NCBI GenBank assembly: GCA_964428185.1
Contig: CAYRXH010000025.1
Coordinates: 1 to 30,517, forward strand
Length of the DNA: 30,517 bases
From: CAYMAZ01 sp964428185
GTDB taxonomy: Bacteria; Bacteroidota; Bacteroidia; Bacteroidales; DTU049
Direction: 5' to 3'
Made by a program: the position numbers and the translations under genes. Positions 8,344-15,221 of this stretch are shown here, piece after piece. Each line of letters starts with the position of its first letter. The stretch's first letter is position 1. The notes under the pieces were generated by a model that made no database searches, was not told the origin of the DNA, and saw nothing but the letters and a program-made list of their open reading frames with translations.

Positions 8344-9861
8344 TTATTTTAAAATAGTAAGTGATCCGTGTTTTTCAAGTCCGTCTGAGAAGCGAAGCAC
8401 AAAATAATAACTGCCATCAGAAAGTTTGTCTCCTGTCCAGTCATTTTGATAATCATTGGACGTAAATACAATCCTTCCATTTCGGTCATAGATGGTAAGC
8501 ATCGTATTTGAATATTTTTCAAGCCCGTGGATGTAAAAGTAATCATTGATTCCATCATTGTTTGGAGTGATGACATTGGGCACGAGAATGTCGCAATGTT
8601 CACGTGTAACCAGAACGGAATCAAAATAAGTGTAGCAGCCGGTGATGGCCAGAACATACAGTCCCTGTTCCTTTACACGAATGTCTTTTGTAGTGTCGTA
8701 AGTCGGTATCCAGAAATAACTGTAGTTTTCGGGATTATCAATTTTTGGTTCAAGGTTAAGTGTTTGTCCGGAGCAAAGAACAGTATGTGAGGGCAATGTT
8801 TTTGATGGTTTGGGAGTGATGTTGACAACAGATGTGCTCGTAGTAAACTCAGAAGGATTATCCGCATTGATGATAGTAAGAGTATAGCTGCCGGAACTGC
8901 GCACAATGATAGAAGGTGTATTTTCACCGGTTGACCATATATATCTAAATCCTGAATTAATTTCGTAAGGTTTAAGTTCATACGCGGATTCGCTGCACAC
9001 ATATTCAGGGAGGGCAAAGTATGGGAGTTTTGTTGCCTCTTGTGTAGCTACGGGGTTTTTAATGACAACAGAGTTGTTACTATCCTGTTGAACATTTTGG
9101 AAATTTGTGTTATGTGAAGTAGTATTGATGGGATTGTAGGTGGGATTGGTATTGCAATACTGAGATCCGTTATTGAAATTTTGTGGTTGAGGATTCTGAG
9201 TATAGTTGTTGATATAATATGGAATTTTGGAGTTTGGAGAATAGGCATTCTGATTGGTATTGGAATTGGGTTCAGGATTTGTGAGGCTTTCGTTTGCGGC
9301 AAAATGTTGATCAATAATATAATAAAACTGATTGACAAGATGCGGAATGTTCTGATAATGAATGATAGTTGATTTGATTTTATCGGGTGTGACATGGGGG
9401 GCTACTTCGATGAGGAGTTGGTTTCCCTCGGGTGTGATGCTGACATTAGTAGTGTATAATGTGTTCTGGGGAAGATCGGGGTTGATGCGTATTAAAGTCT
9501 CGTATGCATTGTTATTGTTTGAAGTCAGTTGGGGTTGTTCAAATCCCATGTCTGAGAAATAGAGTAAGGTAGAAACAGCGATAATGATAACAAATGATGC
9601 TGCTGCAGCAAATTGAGGCTGCAAAACGGAAGAACCAATATTTTTGAAAAAAGTTTGAACAGGGTTGGCCTGAGGAATAAACTGAACCTGTTGCATGATA
9701 GATTGCTGAAAAGACTCAAAATATCCTTCAGGAGTCATAAAGGGATTCGTTTTTCCTATCTTGTTCAGATGAGGAGTTTGAGCATTTAAAGTGCTGTCGT
9801 CAAGTATTTTATGCTTAAACCAGGACATGTTATAGATAGTGCGGTTTTTTGAATTAGACAT
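8344..9861 (-). CDS. Single-pass membrane protein: anti-sigma-like N-terminus, Asn/Gln-rich linker and gliding-motility-associated (CHU_C) C-terminal domain
   Basis: A 505-residue protein encoded 17 bases after an ECF sigma gene. Residues 1-83 are basic and predicted cytoplasmic; they contain TPHLNKIGKTNPFMTPEGYF, like the N-termini of proteins found beside Bacteroidota ECF sigma genes. A hydrophobic segment spans about 84-102. Residues about 120-190 look like a small folded periplasmic domain. Residues about 195-270 are low-complexity Asn/Gln/Pro/Ser. Two Ig-like modules follow, then a final domain opening VPNVITPNNDGINDYFYIHG and containing YDRNGRIVF and WTGDKLSDGSYYFVL, the hallmark of the gliding-motility C-terminal (T9SS type B-like) family. 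The anti-sigma role is inferred from position and topology; no zinc-binding anti-sigma motif is visible. A start at Met12 (9828) is possible. Confidence 0.78.
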   Translation of the reverse strand: MSNSKNRTIYNMSWFKHKILDDSTLNAQTPHLNKIGKTNPFMTPEGYFESFQQSIMQQVQFIPQANPVQTFFKNIGSSVLQPQFAAAASFVIIIAVSTLLYFSDMGFEQPQLTSNNNNAYETLIRINPDLPQNTLYTTNVSITPEGNQLLIEVAPHVTPDKIKSTIIHYQNIPHLVNQFYYIIDQHFAANESLTNPEPNSNTNQNAYSPNSKIPYYINNYTQNPQPQNFNNGSQYCNTNPTYNPINTTSHNTNFQNVQQDSNNSVVIKNPVATQEATKLPYFALPEYVCSESAYELKPYEINSGFRYIWSTGENTPSIIVRSSGSYTLTIINADNPSEFTTSTSVVNITPKPSKTLPSHTVLCSGQTLNLEPKIDNPENYSYFWIPTYDTTKDIRVKEQGLYVLAITGCYTYFDSVLVTREHCDILVPNVITPNNDGINDYFYIHGLEKYSNTMLTIYDRNGRIVFTSNDYQNDWTGDKLSDGSYYFVLRFSDGLEKHGSLTILK

Positions 9862-9878
9862 TTGGTATTTTGTGAAGT

Positions 9879-10430
9879 TTAATTTTCTTTCAGATATTTT
9901 TCAATTTTTTTTGCGGCGATATGATAGGTTGCTTTAAGAGTGTTGATGTTGGATTTAAGCACTTCAGACATCTGATTATAGTTCATGTTCTCATAATATC
10001 TGAGAAGAAAGACTGCTTTTTGCTTTGAAGGGAGCTTCATAATTCCTTTCTGAAGCTTTGTTTCAATTTCAGAAGCCTTAAAGTAAGAATCATCCAGAAG
10101 TTTCTGAGTTAAAAAATCTTCATTTTCAGAGTCAAGATGAATATTGTATTTTGATTTAGAAGATTTCATAAATGAAAGAGCTTCATTGGTAGCTATTCTG
10201 TAAATCCATGTGTATAATTTTGAGTCTTCTCTGAACTTTCCAAGATGTTGCCAAATTTTAATAAATACATTTTGCATAACATCGTTGGTATCTTCGTGAT
10301 CAACGAGCATACGTCTTAAATGCCAGTATACAGGTTCAGTAAATTTTTTCACTAGCAGATTAAATCCCATCTCTCTTGTGTGAGGATCCGCGAATAGTTT
10401 TAGGATGTCGCTGTCGTTGATTTTTGACAT
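9879..10430 (-). CDS. RNA polymerase ECF sigma-70 factor
   Basis: A 183-residue cytosolic transcription initiation factor. Region 2 covers about residues 22-92, with HEDTNDVMQNVFIKIWQHL (the -10-binding, core-contacting helix) and LYTWIYRIATNEALSFMK. Region 4 covers about residues 130-180, with LPSKQKAVFLLRYYENMNYN and the helix-turn-helix MSEVLKSNINTLKATYHIA. There is no region 1.1 or 3, as expected for an ECF sigma. The gene sits 53 bases after the transketolase C-half and 17 bases before its probable membrane partner. A one-mismatch -7 box (CAGGTTTG, 10438-10445) and a 5-2-5 inverted repeat (10457-10468) lie just upstream, so it may have its own start site as well as read-through. Confidence 0.92.
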   Translation of the reverse strand: MSKINDSDILKLFADPHTREMGFNLLVKKFTEPVYWHLRRMLVDHEDTNDVMQNVFIKIWQHLGKFREDSKLYTWIYRIATNEALSFMKSSKSKYNIHLDSENEDFLTQKLLDDSYFKASEIETKLQKGIMKLPSKQKAVFLLRYYENMNYNQMSEVLKSNINTLKATYHIAAKKIEKYLKEN

Positions 10431-10483
10431 AATAAATCAAACCTGCCTAAATGAACTGTAAAATTACAATTTTTTTCGGTGGA

Positions 10484-11443
10484 TTATTTTTTTCTTATGA
10501 TATCGTTGACTTTTTGAATGATATTTAATGAGTCAAGACCATATTTTTTCATCAGTTGTTCAGGTGTTCCGCTTTCACCAAATGTATCGTTGACCGCTAT
10601 GATTGCAATTGGAGCAGGCAACAGAACTCCCAGAACTCTGGCAATGCTTTCGCCAAGACCGCCGTTGACCATGTGTTCTTCAGCAGTAACTGCGCATCGG
10701 GTTTTAGAAACAGATCTTATGATTGCTTCTTCGTCTAGGGGTTTGATAGTGTGAATGTTGATGATCTCACAGGAGATGCCTTCATTGTTCAGTTGTTCAG
10801 CGGCAATTAAAGCTTCCCATACCAGATGCCCTGTGGCAAAAACACTGACATCTGAACCTTCCCTCATTGTGATGGCTTTCCCTATCTGAAGAGGCTGATT
10901 TGCAGGAGTGAAATTTGCAATTTTTGGTCTTCCAAACCTGAGATAAACGGGTCCATAGTGATTATAAATTGCCATTGTAGCAGCTTTTGTCTGATTGTAA
11001 TCACATGGATTAATAACAGTCATATTGGGGAGCATTTTCATCAGACCGATGTCTTCAAGCATCTGATGTGTTGCACCGTCTTCTCCAAGTGTGAGCCCTG
11101 CGTGTGAGGCACATATTTTAACATTTTTCACTGAATATGCCACACTCTGCCTGATCTGGTCATATACCCTTCCCGTTGCAAAATTTGCAAAAGTGCCGGC
11201 AAAAGGAACATAGCCTGCTGTTGCTAGCCCTGCTGCAATTCCTATCATGTTTGCCTCAGCAATTCCTGTCTGAAAGAATCTTTCGGGAAATTCTTTCTGG
11301 AAAGCGTCCATTTTCAATGATCCGGTAAGATCGGCACACAAAGCAACAACATCGCCATGTTGTTGTCCCAGTTCCAAAAGCCCGGCTCCAAATCCTGAGC
11401 GGGTGTCCTTAAATTCAGTGATGTCTGATGGTCGTATTTTCAT
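10484..11443 (-). CDS. Transketolase, C-terminal half (pyrimidine-binding and C-terminal domains)
   Basis: A 319-residue subunit that, with the N-half encoded at 12866-13708, should form the thiamine-diphosphate transketolase of the non-oxidative pentose phosphate pathway in the cytosol. It shows ERFFQTGIAEANMIGIAAGL, with the Glu that activates the ThDP aminopyrimidine, then FANFATGRVYDQIRQSVAY, SHAGLTLGEDGATHQMLEDI and the C-terminal domain from about residue 190 (REGSDVSVFATGHLVWEAL, then VTAEEHMVNGGLG). Split transketolases of this size are common in Bacteroidota and other phyla. Here the two halves are not adjacent: a secreted vWA gene lies between them, with gaps of 16 and 11 bases, so all three are likely on one transcript. 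Confidence 0.9.
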   Translation of the reverse strand: MKIRPSDITEFKDTRSGFGAGLLELGQQHGDVVALCADLTGSLKMDAFQKEFPERFFQTGIAEANMIGIAAGLATAGYVPFAGTFANFATGRVYDQIRQSVAYSVKNVKICASHAGLTLGEDGATHQMLEDIGLMKMLPNMTVINPCDYNQTKAATMAIYNHYGPVYLRFGRPKIANFTPANQPLQIGKAITMREGSDVSVFATGHLVWEALIAAEQLNNEGISCEIINIHTIKPLDEEAIIRSVSKTRCAVTAEEHMVNGGLGESIARVLGVLLPAPIAIIAVNDTFGESGTPEQLMKKYGLDSLNIIQKVNDIIRKK

Positions 11444-11459
11444 GACTTAACTTTGATTA

Positions 11460-12854
11460 TTATCGGTAGGACAAATTGACCCTGCTTGTTTTCAGGGATT
11501 CAATGGTGAAATATTTTTCAACAGTATAATAGGCTCTGTTGTGATGTTTGGCTCTGAAGACAGCAAGATACGATCCCGGGAGCAGCATAATCATTTCCTG
11601 AGTTCCGTCGGCTTTCAGATTGTAAAACCATTCTGGTTCATTGCCCCGCATAACATAAAGACTCCCAACTCCCGATGAAGGATAGTTGATCATCACTGTC
11701 CCCGGTACCGGAACTTCAACAGTCGTTGTCGTGCTTTGATCAATTTTAACCTTGTCAACTTTGAGTCTAGGGAGAGTTAGCATTTCAAGGTCATAATATC
11801 CCACAAGATACTTGTCTTTGCTGTTAAAGTTCTGGACATTTACTGTTTCCATTTCTCCATGCTTTCTGACTATATACTGATATTTTGATGAGGGAGCAAA
11901 ACCGCTTTGCATTCTGACTTCAAGCTGCCCCTGGGGTGCAGAAATCGCAATGATTTTATGAGTGCCCGGCTGGAGTCTGAAAGTATCAGAATAGACAGGT
12001 GGTGTTGAATTCACCTTAATATAATAGGATGGGAGCGGATCAACAACAAGAGTATCTGGATTTCCATAAACGTTTATTGTATGCATCAGATGAAATTTCG
12101 GAGTACCTGAGATGGAATCATAAAAGGTCATGTTCACATTTGTTTCAGTGGGTTTTCCGTAAATGTCAAGCAAGTTGACCTGACAGGTTGTACTGTTTAG
12201 AGCCTGAGATATGACAACATTCAGTGCATTTTTAAAACCCTGTTCAGTGGAGCCATCGAAATAAGTTCCCACACAATCAAAAGCATCTTCGAAATTTTTC
12301 CCCACACCAATTATAAAGGGTTTAAGTACAATTCCCTGCTTTTGAAGTGCAAGTGAAATGGCACAAGGATCTCCGTCACATTCCTCTATGCCATCCGTGA
12401 TCAGAATAATAATATTCCTGCATCTGTCGCATGGAGGAAAATCATTTCCTGCTGCCCCTAAAGCAAGAGCAATTGGAGTAGTTCCCTTAGGATTGGTGGT
12501 CTTTATTTTTAGTTTGATTTTTCCTGATGTACCCGGTCCGATGGGAACTTCTAGTCGTGTGTCATTACAATCCTGTGGAGGAAAATTCTTTGTATGGCCA
12601 AACATTCTCAGTCCCATTTCAAGATTGGGAATGTTTTCCAGACTATCCAGCAATTCTCCGATCAGACGGTTGGCAATGACAATCTTAGTATCACTTTGCC
12701 ATTTGCCGTTCATACTGTAACTGCAGTCAAAAACAAAAAGTATTCTTGTTGTAACAACTGGAGGCTCTGATTCAGGTTTCTTTACATTCTGTGAATATCC
12801 AAGGAAAAACAGAGCAAAGAAGATTAAAAATGTAAAAATTATTTTTTTCAACAT
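11460..12854 (-). CDS. Secreted von Willebrand factor type A domain protein
   Basis: A 464-residue exported protein. Residues 1-21 form a signal peptide (KK, a hydrophobic stretch, then GYS before Gln22). The vWA domain starts near residue 35 and carries a complete MIDAS metal site: DCSYS (Asp43, Ser45, Ser47), the Thr in PKGTTPIALAL and the Asp in IILITDGIEECDGDPC. Several cysteines suggest disulfides in the periplasm or outside. The C-terminal 230 residues are beta-rich, with carboxypeptidase-regulatory or Ig-like repeats (NLLDIYGKPTETNV, LPSYYIKVNSTPPVYSDTF, LLPGSYLAVFRAK). No lipobox or T9SS sorting domain is seen. Its ligand is unknown. It lies between the transketolase halves with very short gaps, without any evident functional link to them. 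Confidence 0.82.
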   Translation of the reverse strand: MLKKIIFTFLIFFALFFLGYSQNVKKPESEPPVVTTRILFVFDCSYSMNGKWQSDTKIVIANRLIGELLDSLENIPNLEMGLRMFGHTKNFPPQDCNDTRLEVPIGPGTSGKIKLKIKTTNPKGTTPIALALGAAGNDFPPCDRCRNIIILITDGIEECDGDPCAISLALQKQGIVLKPFIIGVGKNFEDAFDCVGTYFDGSTEQGFKNALNVVISQALNSTTCQVNLLDIYGKPTETNVNMTFYDSISGTPKFHLMHTINVYGNPDTLVVDPLPSYYIKVNSTPPVYSDTFRLQPGTHKIIAISAPQGQLEVRMQSGFAPSSKYQYIVRKHGEMETVNVQNFNSKDKYLVGYYDLEMLTLPRLKVDKVKIDQSTTTTVEVPVPGTVMINYPSSGVGSLYVMRGNEPEWFYNLKADGTQEMIMLLPGSYLAVFRAKHHNRAYYTVEKYFTIESLKTSRVNLSYR

Positions 12855-12865
12855 AGTTCTGATTT

Positions 12866-13708
12866 TTAATAATCTCCCAATGTTTCTTGCAACTGTGACA
12901 GAGCCTTCTCTTTCTCTTCATCATTGGGGGCTACACCGTGCCATTTGTGTGTGCCCATCATGAAATCAACGCCATACCCCATCACTGTTTTCATCAGTAT
13001 AATCACTGGCTGTTCTTGCCTGCACAAAGAGGTTGCCTTTTTAAACACCTGAACCACTTCGTTCATGTCATTTCCGTTAGCATCAAGAACTACCCAACCA
13101 AATGCTTCCCATTTTAGTCTGAGATTACCCAGCGACAGGACCTGATCTGTGCTGCCGTCAATCTGCTGACCATTATAGTCAACAATGGCAATAATATTGT
13201 CTGTTTTTTTGCTACCTGCATACATGGCTGCTTCCCATACCTGACCTTCCTGTAACTCACCGTCACCCATCAGCACATACACAAGTCCTTTATCTCCTGA
13301 AAGCTTTTTGGCAACAGCATGTCCTATTCCAACTGATAATCCCTGTCCCAGACTACCCGAGGCTGCCCGTATGCCTTCCAGATGTTCAGCAGGAGTGGGA
13401 TGCCCCTGAAGTCGGGAATTGATTCTGCGGAAAGTACTGAGTTCCTGCACAGGAAAATAACCCCTGCGTGCCAAAACACTATACCACAAAGGAGATATGT
13501 GACCGTTGGAAAGATAGAAAATATCTTCATTGTGTCCTTCCATTGAGAATGAAGCAGGATTGATATTCATAATTTCGAAATAGAGTGCCGTTACAATATC
13601 TGCAGCTCCTAGCGAACCCCCCGGATGCCCTGAAGATACTGCATGAACCTGACGTATGACATCTCTTCTAACCTGCGTTGCTATTGATTGTAATTCATGA
13701 ATGCTCAT
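12866..13708 (-). CDS. Transketolase, N-terminal half (ThDP diphosphate-binding domain)
   Basis: A 280-residue subunit from the preferred start at 13708. It carries VSSGHPGGSLGAADI (His28), the catalytic-face loop YLSNGHISPLWYSVLARRGYF, GSLGQGLSVGIGHAVA, and the thiamine diphosphate/metal motif GDGELQEGQ followed after about 26 residues by DYNGQQ. It ends with HKWHG and a short helical tail. The frame is open upstream to 13816, overlapping the divergent tatD start, but those extra residues do not look like transketolase. A perfect -7 box (13724-13731) lies only 15 bases before the start at 13708. It is the first gene of a likely operon running on to vWA and the C-half. Confidence 0.92.
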   Translation of the reverse strand: MSIHELQSIATQVRRDVIRQVHAVSSGHPGGSLGAADIVTALYFEIMNINPASFSMEGHNEDIFYLSNGHISPLWYSVLARRGYFPVQELSTFRRINSRLQGHPTPAEHLEGIRAASGSLGQGLSVGIGHAVAKKLSGDKGLVYVLMGDGELQEGQVWEAAMYAGSKKTDNIIAIVDYNGQQIDGSTDQVLSLGNLRLKWEAFGWVVLDANGNDMNEVVQVFKKATSLCRQEQPVIILMKTVMGYGVDFMMGTHKWHGVAPNDEEKEKALSQLQETLGDY

Positions 13709-13723
13709 TGTGAGTGTTTTTTC

Positions 13724-13731
13724 CAAAAGTA
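13724..13731 (-). promoter_or_regulatory. -7 box (TACTTTTG) for the transketolase N-half operon
   Basis: On the minus strand TACTTTTG fits TAnnTTTG exactly and ends 15 bases before the ATG at 13708, which supports that start over the longer frame. The upstream -33 region lacks a clear TTTG. Between this box and the tatD promoter lies a 6-bp inverted repeat (GATTGT at 13757-13762, ACAATC at 13773-13778), a possible shared operator. Confidence 0.5.
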
Positions 13732-13796
13732 TAAAATTCATTGCTATAGTTTGATCGATTGTTAATAAGTGGACAATCTTTTTTGAAAACTTTTCA

Positions 13797-13804
13797 TACT
13801 TTCG
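13797..13804 (+). promoter_or_regulatory. Near-consensus -7 box (TACTTTCG) for the tatD-tcdA pair
   Basis: TACTTTCG differs from TAnnTTTG at one base and ends 10 bases before the start at 13815. The same TTCG variant occurs at the nitroreductase promoter (19226-19233). Confidence 0.35.
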
Positions 13805-13814
13805 CAAATAAATC

Positions 13815-14489
13815 ATGAAGACAGAATATTTTGATATTCATACTCACCGGAATTTGTTACTGGAGGATAGTGTTTTATCAATCCTGAACTTTGATCCTGT
13901 AAATAACATGAAGCTCCATGATTCTGTCTGGTTTTCAACAGGTATTCATCCCTGGAATCTTCCACTTAAGAATTCGGAATGGTTCATGATGTTGATTATG
14001 AGGCTGATAAGACATGATCATTGCGTGGCAATAGGAGAATGCGGACTCGATTATTCAAAAAAAACGGAACCTTCAATTCAGATTTCATTATTTAAAAATC
14101 AGGCCCTAATAGCAGAAAATGCCAGACTCCCTTTAATTATTCATTGTGTAGTTGCCTTTCATGATTTATTAAAAATAAAAAATGAACTGAACCCAATTCT
14201 ACCATGGATAATTCATGGATACTCGAAGAAATCAGTTGCCACTGCTAAGCAACTGATACAGGCTGGCTTTTATCTTTCTGTTGGGACAAAAGCTCTTGAC
14301 AGCAGTTTTTCTGATGTAATCAGTGAGATCCCAATTGATCGTTTATTTATTGAAAGTGATGATTCTGATGTTGAGATTCAGGAAGTTTACAAAGCTGTCT
14401 CTTTGATAAAAAATATTGACTATGAGATGCTTAAGAAATCCATTAGAAAAAACGTAATGAGCTGTTTCTCTAAAATTGAAATACAATGA
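13815..14489 (+). CDS. TatD family metal-dependent hydrolase
   Basis: A 224-residue predicted cytosolic TIM-barrel enzyme; family members are metal-dependent DNases or related hydrolases. Metal ligands are in order: DIHTH (His9, His11), AIGECGLDY (Glu75), PLIIHCVVA, PWIIHGYSKK and LFIESDDSD near residue 178. It is shorter than the 255-265 residues of proteobacterial TatD, but a compact form is usual in Bacteroidota. The C-terminus is weakly conserved. It overlaps tcdA by four bases (ATGA), so the two are translationally coupled. The precise substrate is not evident. Confidence 0.85.
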   Translation: MKTEYFDIHTHRNLLLEDSVLSILNFDPVNNMKLHDSVWFSTGIHPWNLPLKNSEWFMMLIMRLIRHDHCVAIGECGLDYSKKTEPSIQISLFKNQALIAENARLPLIIHCVVAFHDLLKIKNELNPILPWIIHGYSKKSVATAKQLIQAGFYLSVGTKALDSSFSDVISEIPIDRLFIESDDSDVEIQEVYKAVSLIKNIDYEMLKKSIRKNVMSCFSKIEIQ

Positions 14490-15205
14490 ACTGGCAGGAA
14501 CGTACAGGATTGTTGCTTGGCCCGGAGGTACTCCGAAAACTGTCAGATTCAAGAGTGCTTGTTGCAGGGCTTGGCGGAGTGGGAGGTATTGCTGCCGAAA
14601 TGCTTGTCAGAGCAGGAGTTGGTAATATTACTATTGTTGATGGCGATTTTATCCATCTTACAAACCTTAACAGGCAGATTTTGTCTCTGAACAGTAATCT
14701 GGGGCAAAGAAAGGCTGAACTCTGGAAAACACGACTTCTGGATATCAATCCGGAACTCAGATTGAGTGTAATTGATGAATTTATTAAGGATGAACGCATG
14801 ATTGAAATTCTGGATCAGGGATATGATTATGTGATTGATGCTATAGATACAATTTCTCCTAAGGTATTTTTGATTTATCATTCAGTGAAGAAAAACATTC
14901 CTGTGGTTTCATCAATGGGCGCCGGTGGGAAGCTGAACCCTGGACTTGTAGAAGTTGCAGATATTTCGAAATCACACACATGTAAACTTGCTTTAAGCAT
15001 CCGTAAAAGGTTGCATAAGCTGGGTATCTATGAAGGAATCATTGCTGTGTTTTCAGGTGAAAGAGTACCTAAAAGCAGTATAATGCTTGTAAAAGGAGAA
15101 TCCAATAAGCTCAGCACTGTAGGAACTGTTTCCTATATGCCCAATGTTTTTGGATGTTATTGTGCTTCAGTAGTCATCAGAAAGCTTGCAGGGCAAACCT
15201 TCTGA
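14486..15205 (+). CDS. tcdA: tRNA threonylcarbamoyladenosine dehydratase (TcdA/CsdL, ThiF-MoeB-E1 family)
   Basis: A 239-residue cytosolic E1-like enzyme that uses ATP to dehydrate and cyclise t6A37 of tRNA into ct6A. It opens with QERTGLLLGPEVLRKLSDSR, then the nucleotide-binding GLGGVG (residues 28-33), IVDGDFIHLTNLNRQ and the family-specific DYVIDAIDTISPKV. Later come SSMGAGGKLNPG and a basic SIRKRLHKLG typical of the TcdA branch rather than MoeB or ThiF; the CxxC zinc pairs of MoeB are absent. The length fits TcdA. It forms an ATGA overlap with tatD and ends 16 bases from the convergent subtilase gene, with no evident terminator. Together with tsaD in this window it supplies two steps of the same modification. 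Confidence 0.9.
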   Translation: MNWQERTGLLLGPEVLRKLSDSRVLVAGLGGVGGIAAEMLVRAGVGNITIVDGDFIHLTNLNRQILSLNSNLGQRKAELWKTRLLDINPELRLSVIDEFIKDERMIEILDQGYDYVIDAIDTISPKVFLIYHSVKKNIPVVSSMGAGGKLNPGLVEVADISKSHTCKLALSIRKRLHKLGIYEGIIAVFSGERVPKSSIMLVKGESNKLSTVGTVSYMPNVFGCYCASVVIRKLAGQTF

Positions 15206-15221
15206 TGGGCTAAAATTATGG

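Noticed and set aside
9048..9395. A 115-codon alternative frame across the Asn/Gln-rich region
   Set aside because: It comes from the biased codon composition of the linker in the 505-residue protein; its Ile/Pro/Thr-rich translation is the frame-shifted image of Asn-rich codons.
10457..10468. TGTAA-AA-TTACA inverted repeat as an operator of the sigma gene
   Set aside because: At 5-2-5 bases in AT-rich DNA it is short enough to occur by chance and has no second copy nearby, so it is not listed as a feature.
13709..13816. Longer N-terminus of the transketolase N-half, starting at 13816
   Set aside because: The added 36 residues do not resemble transketolase, they would overlap the divergent tatD start, and a perfect -7 box lies at 13724-13731, immediately before the shorter start.
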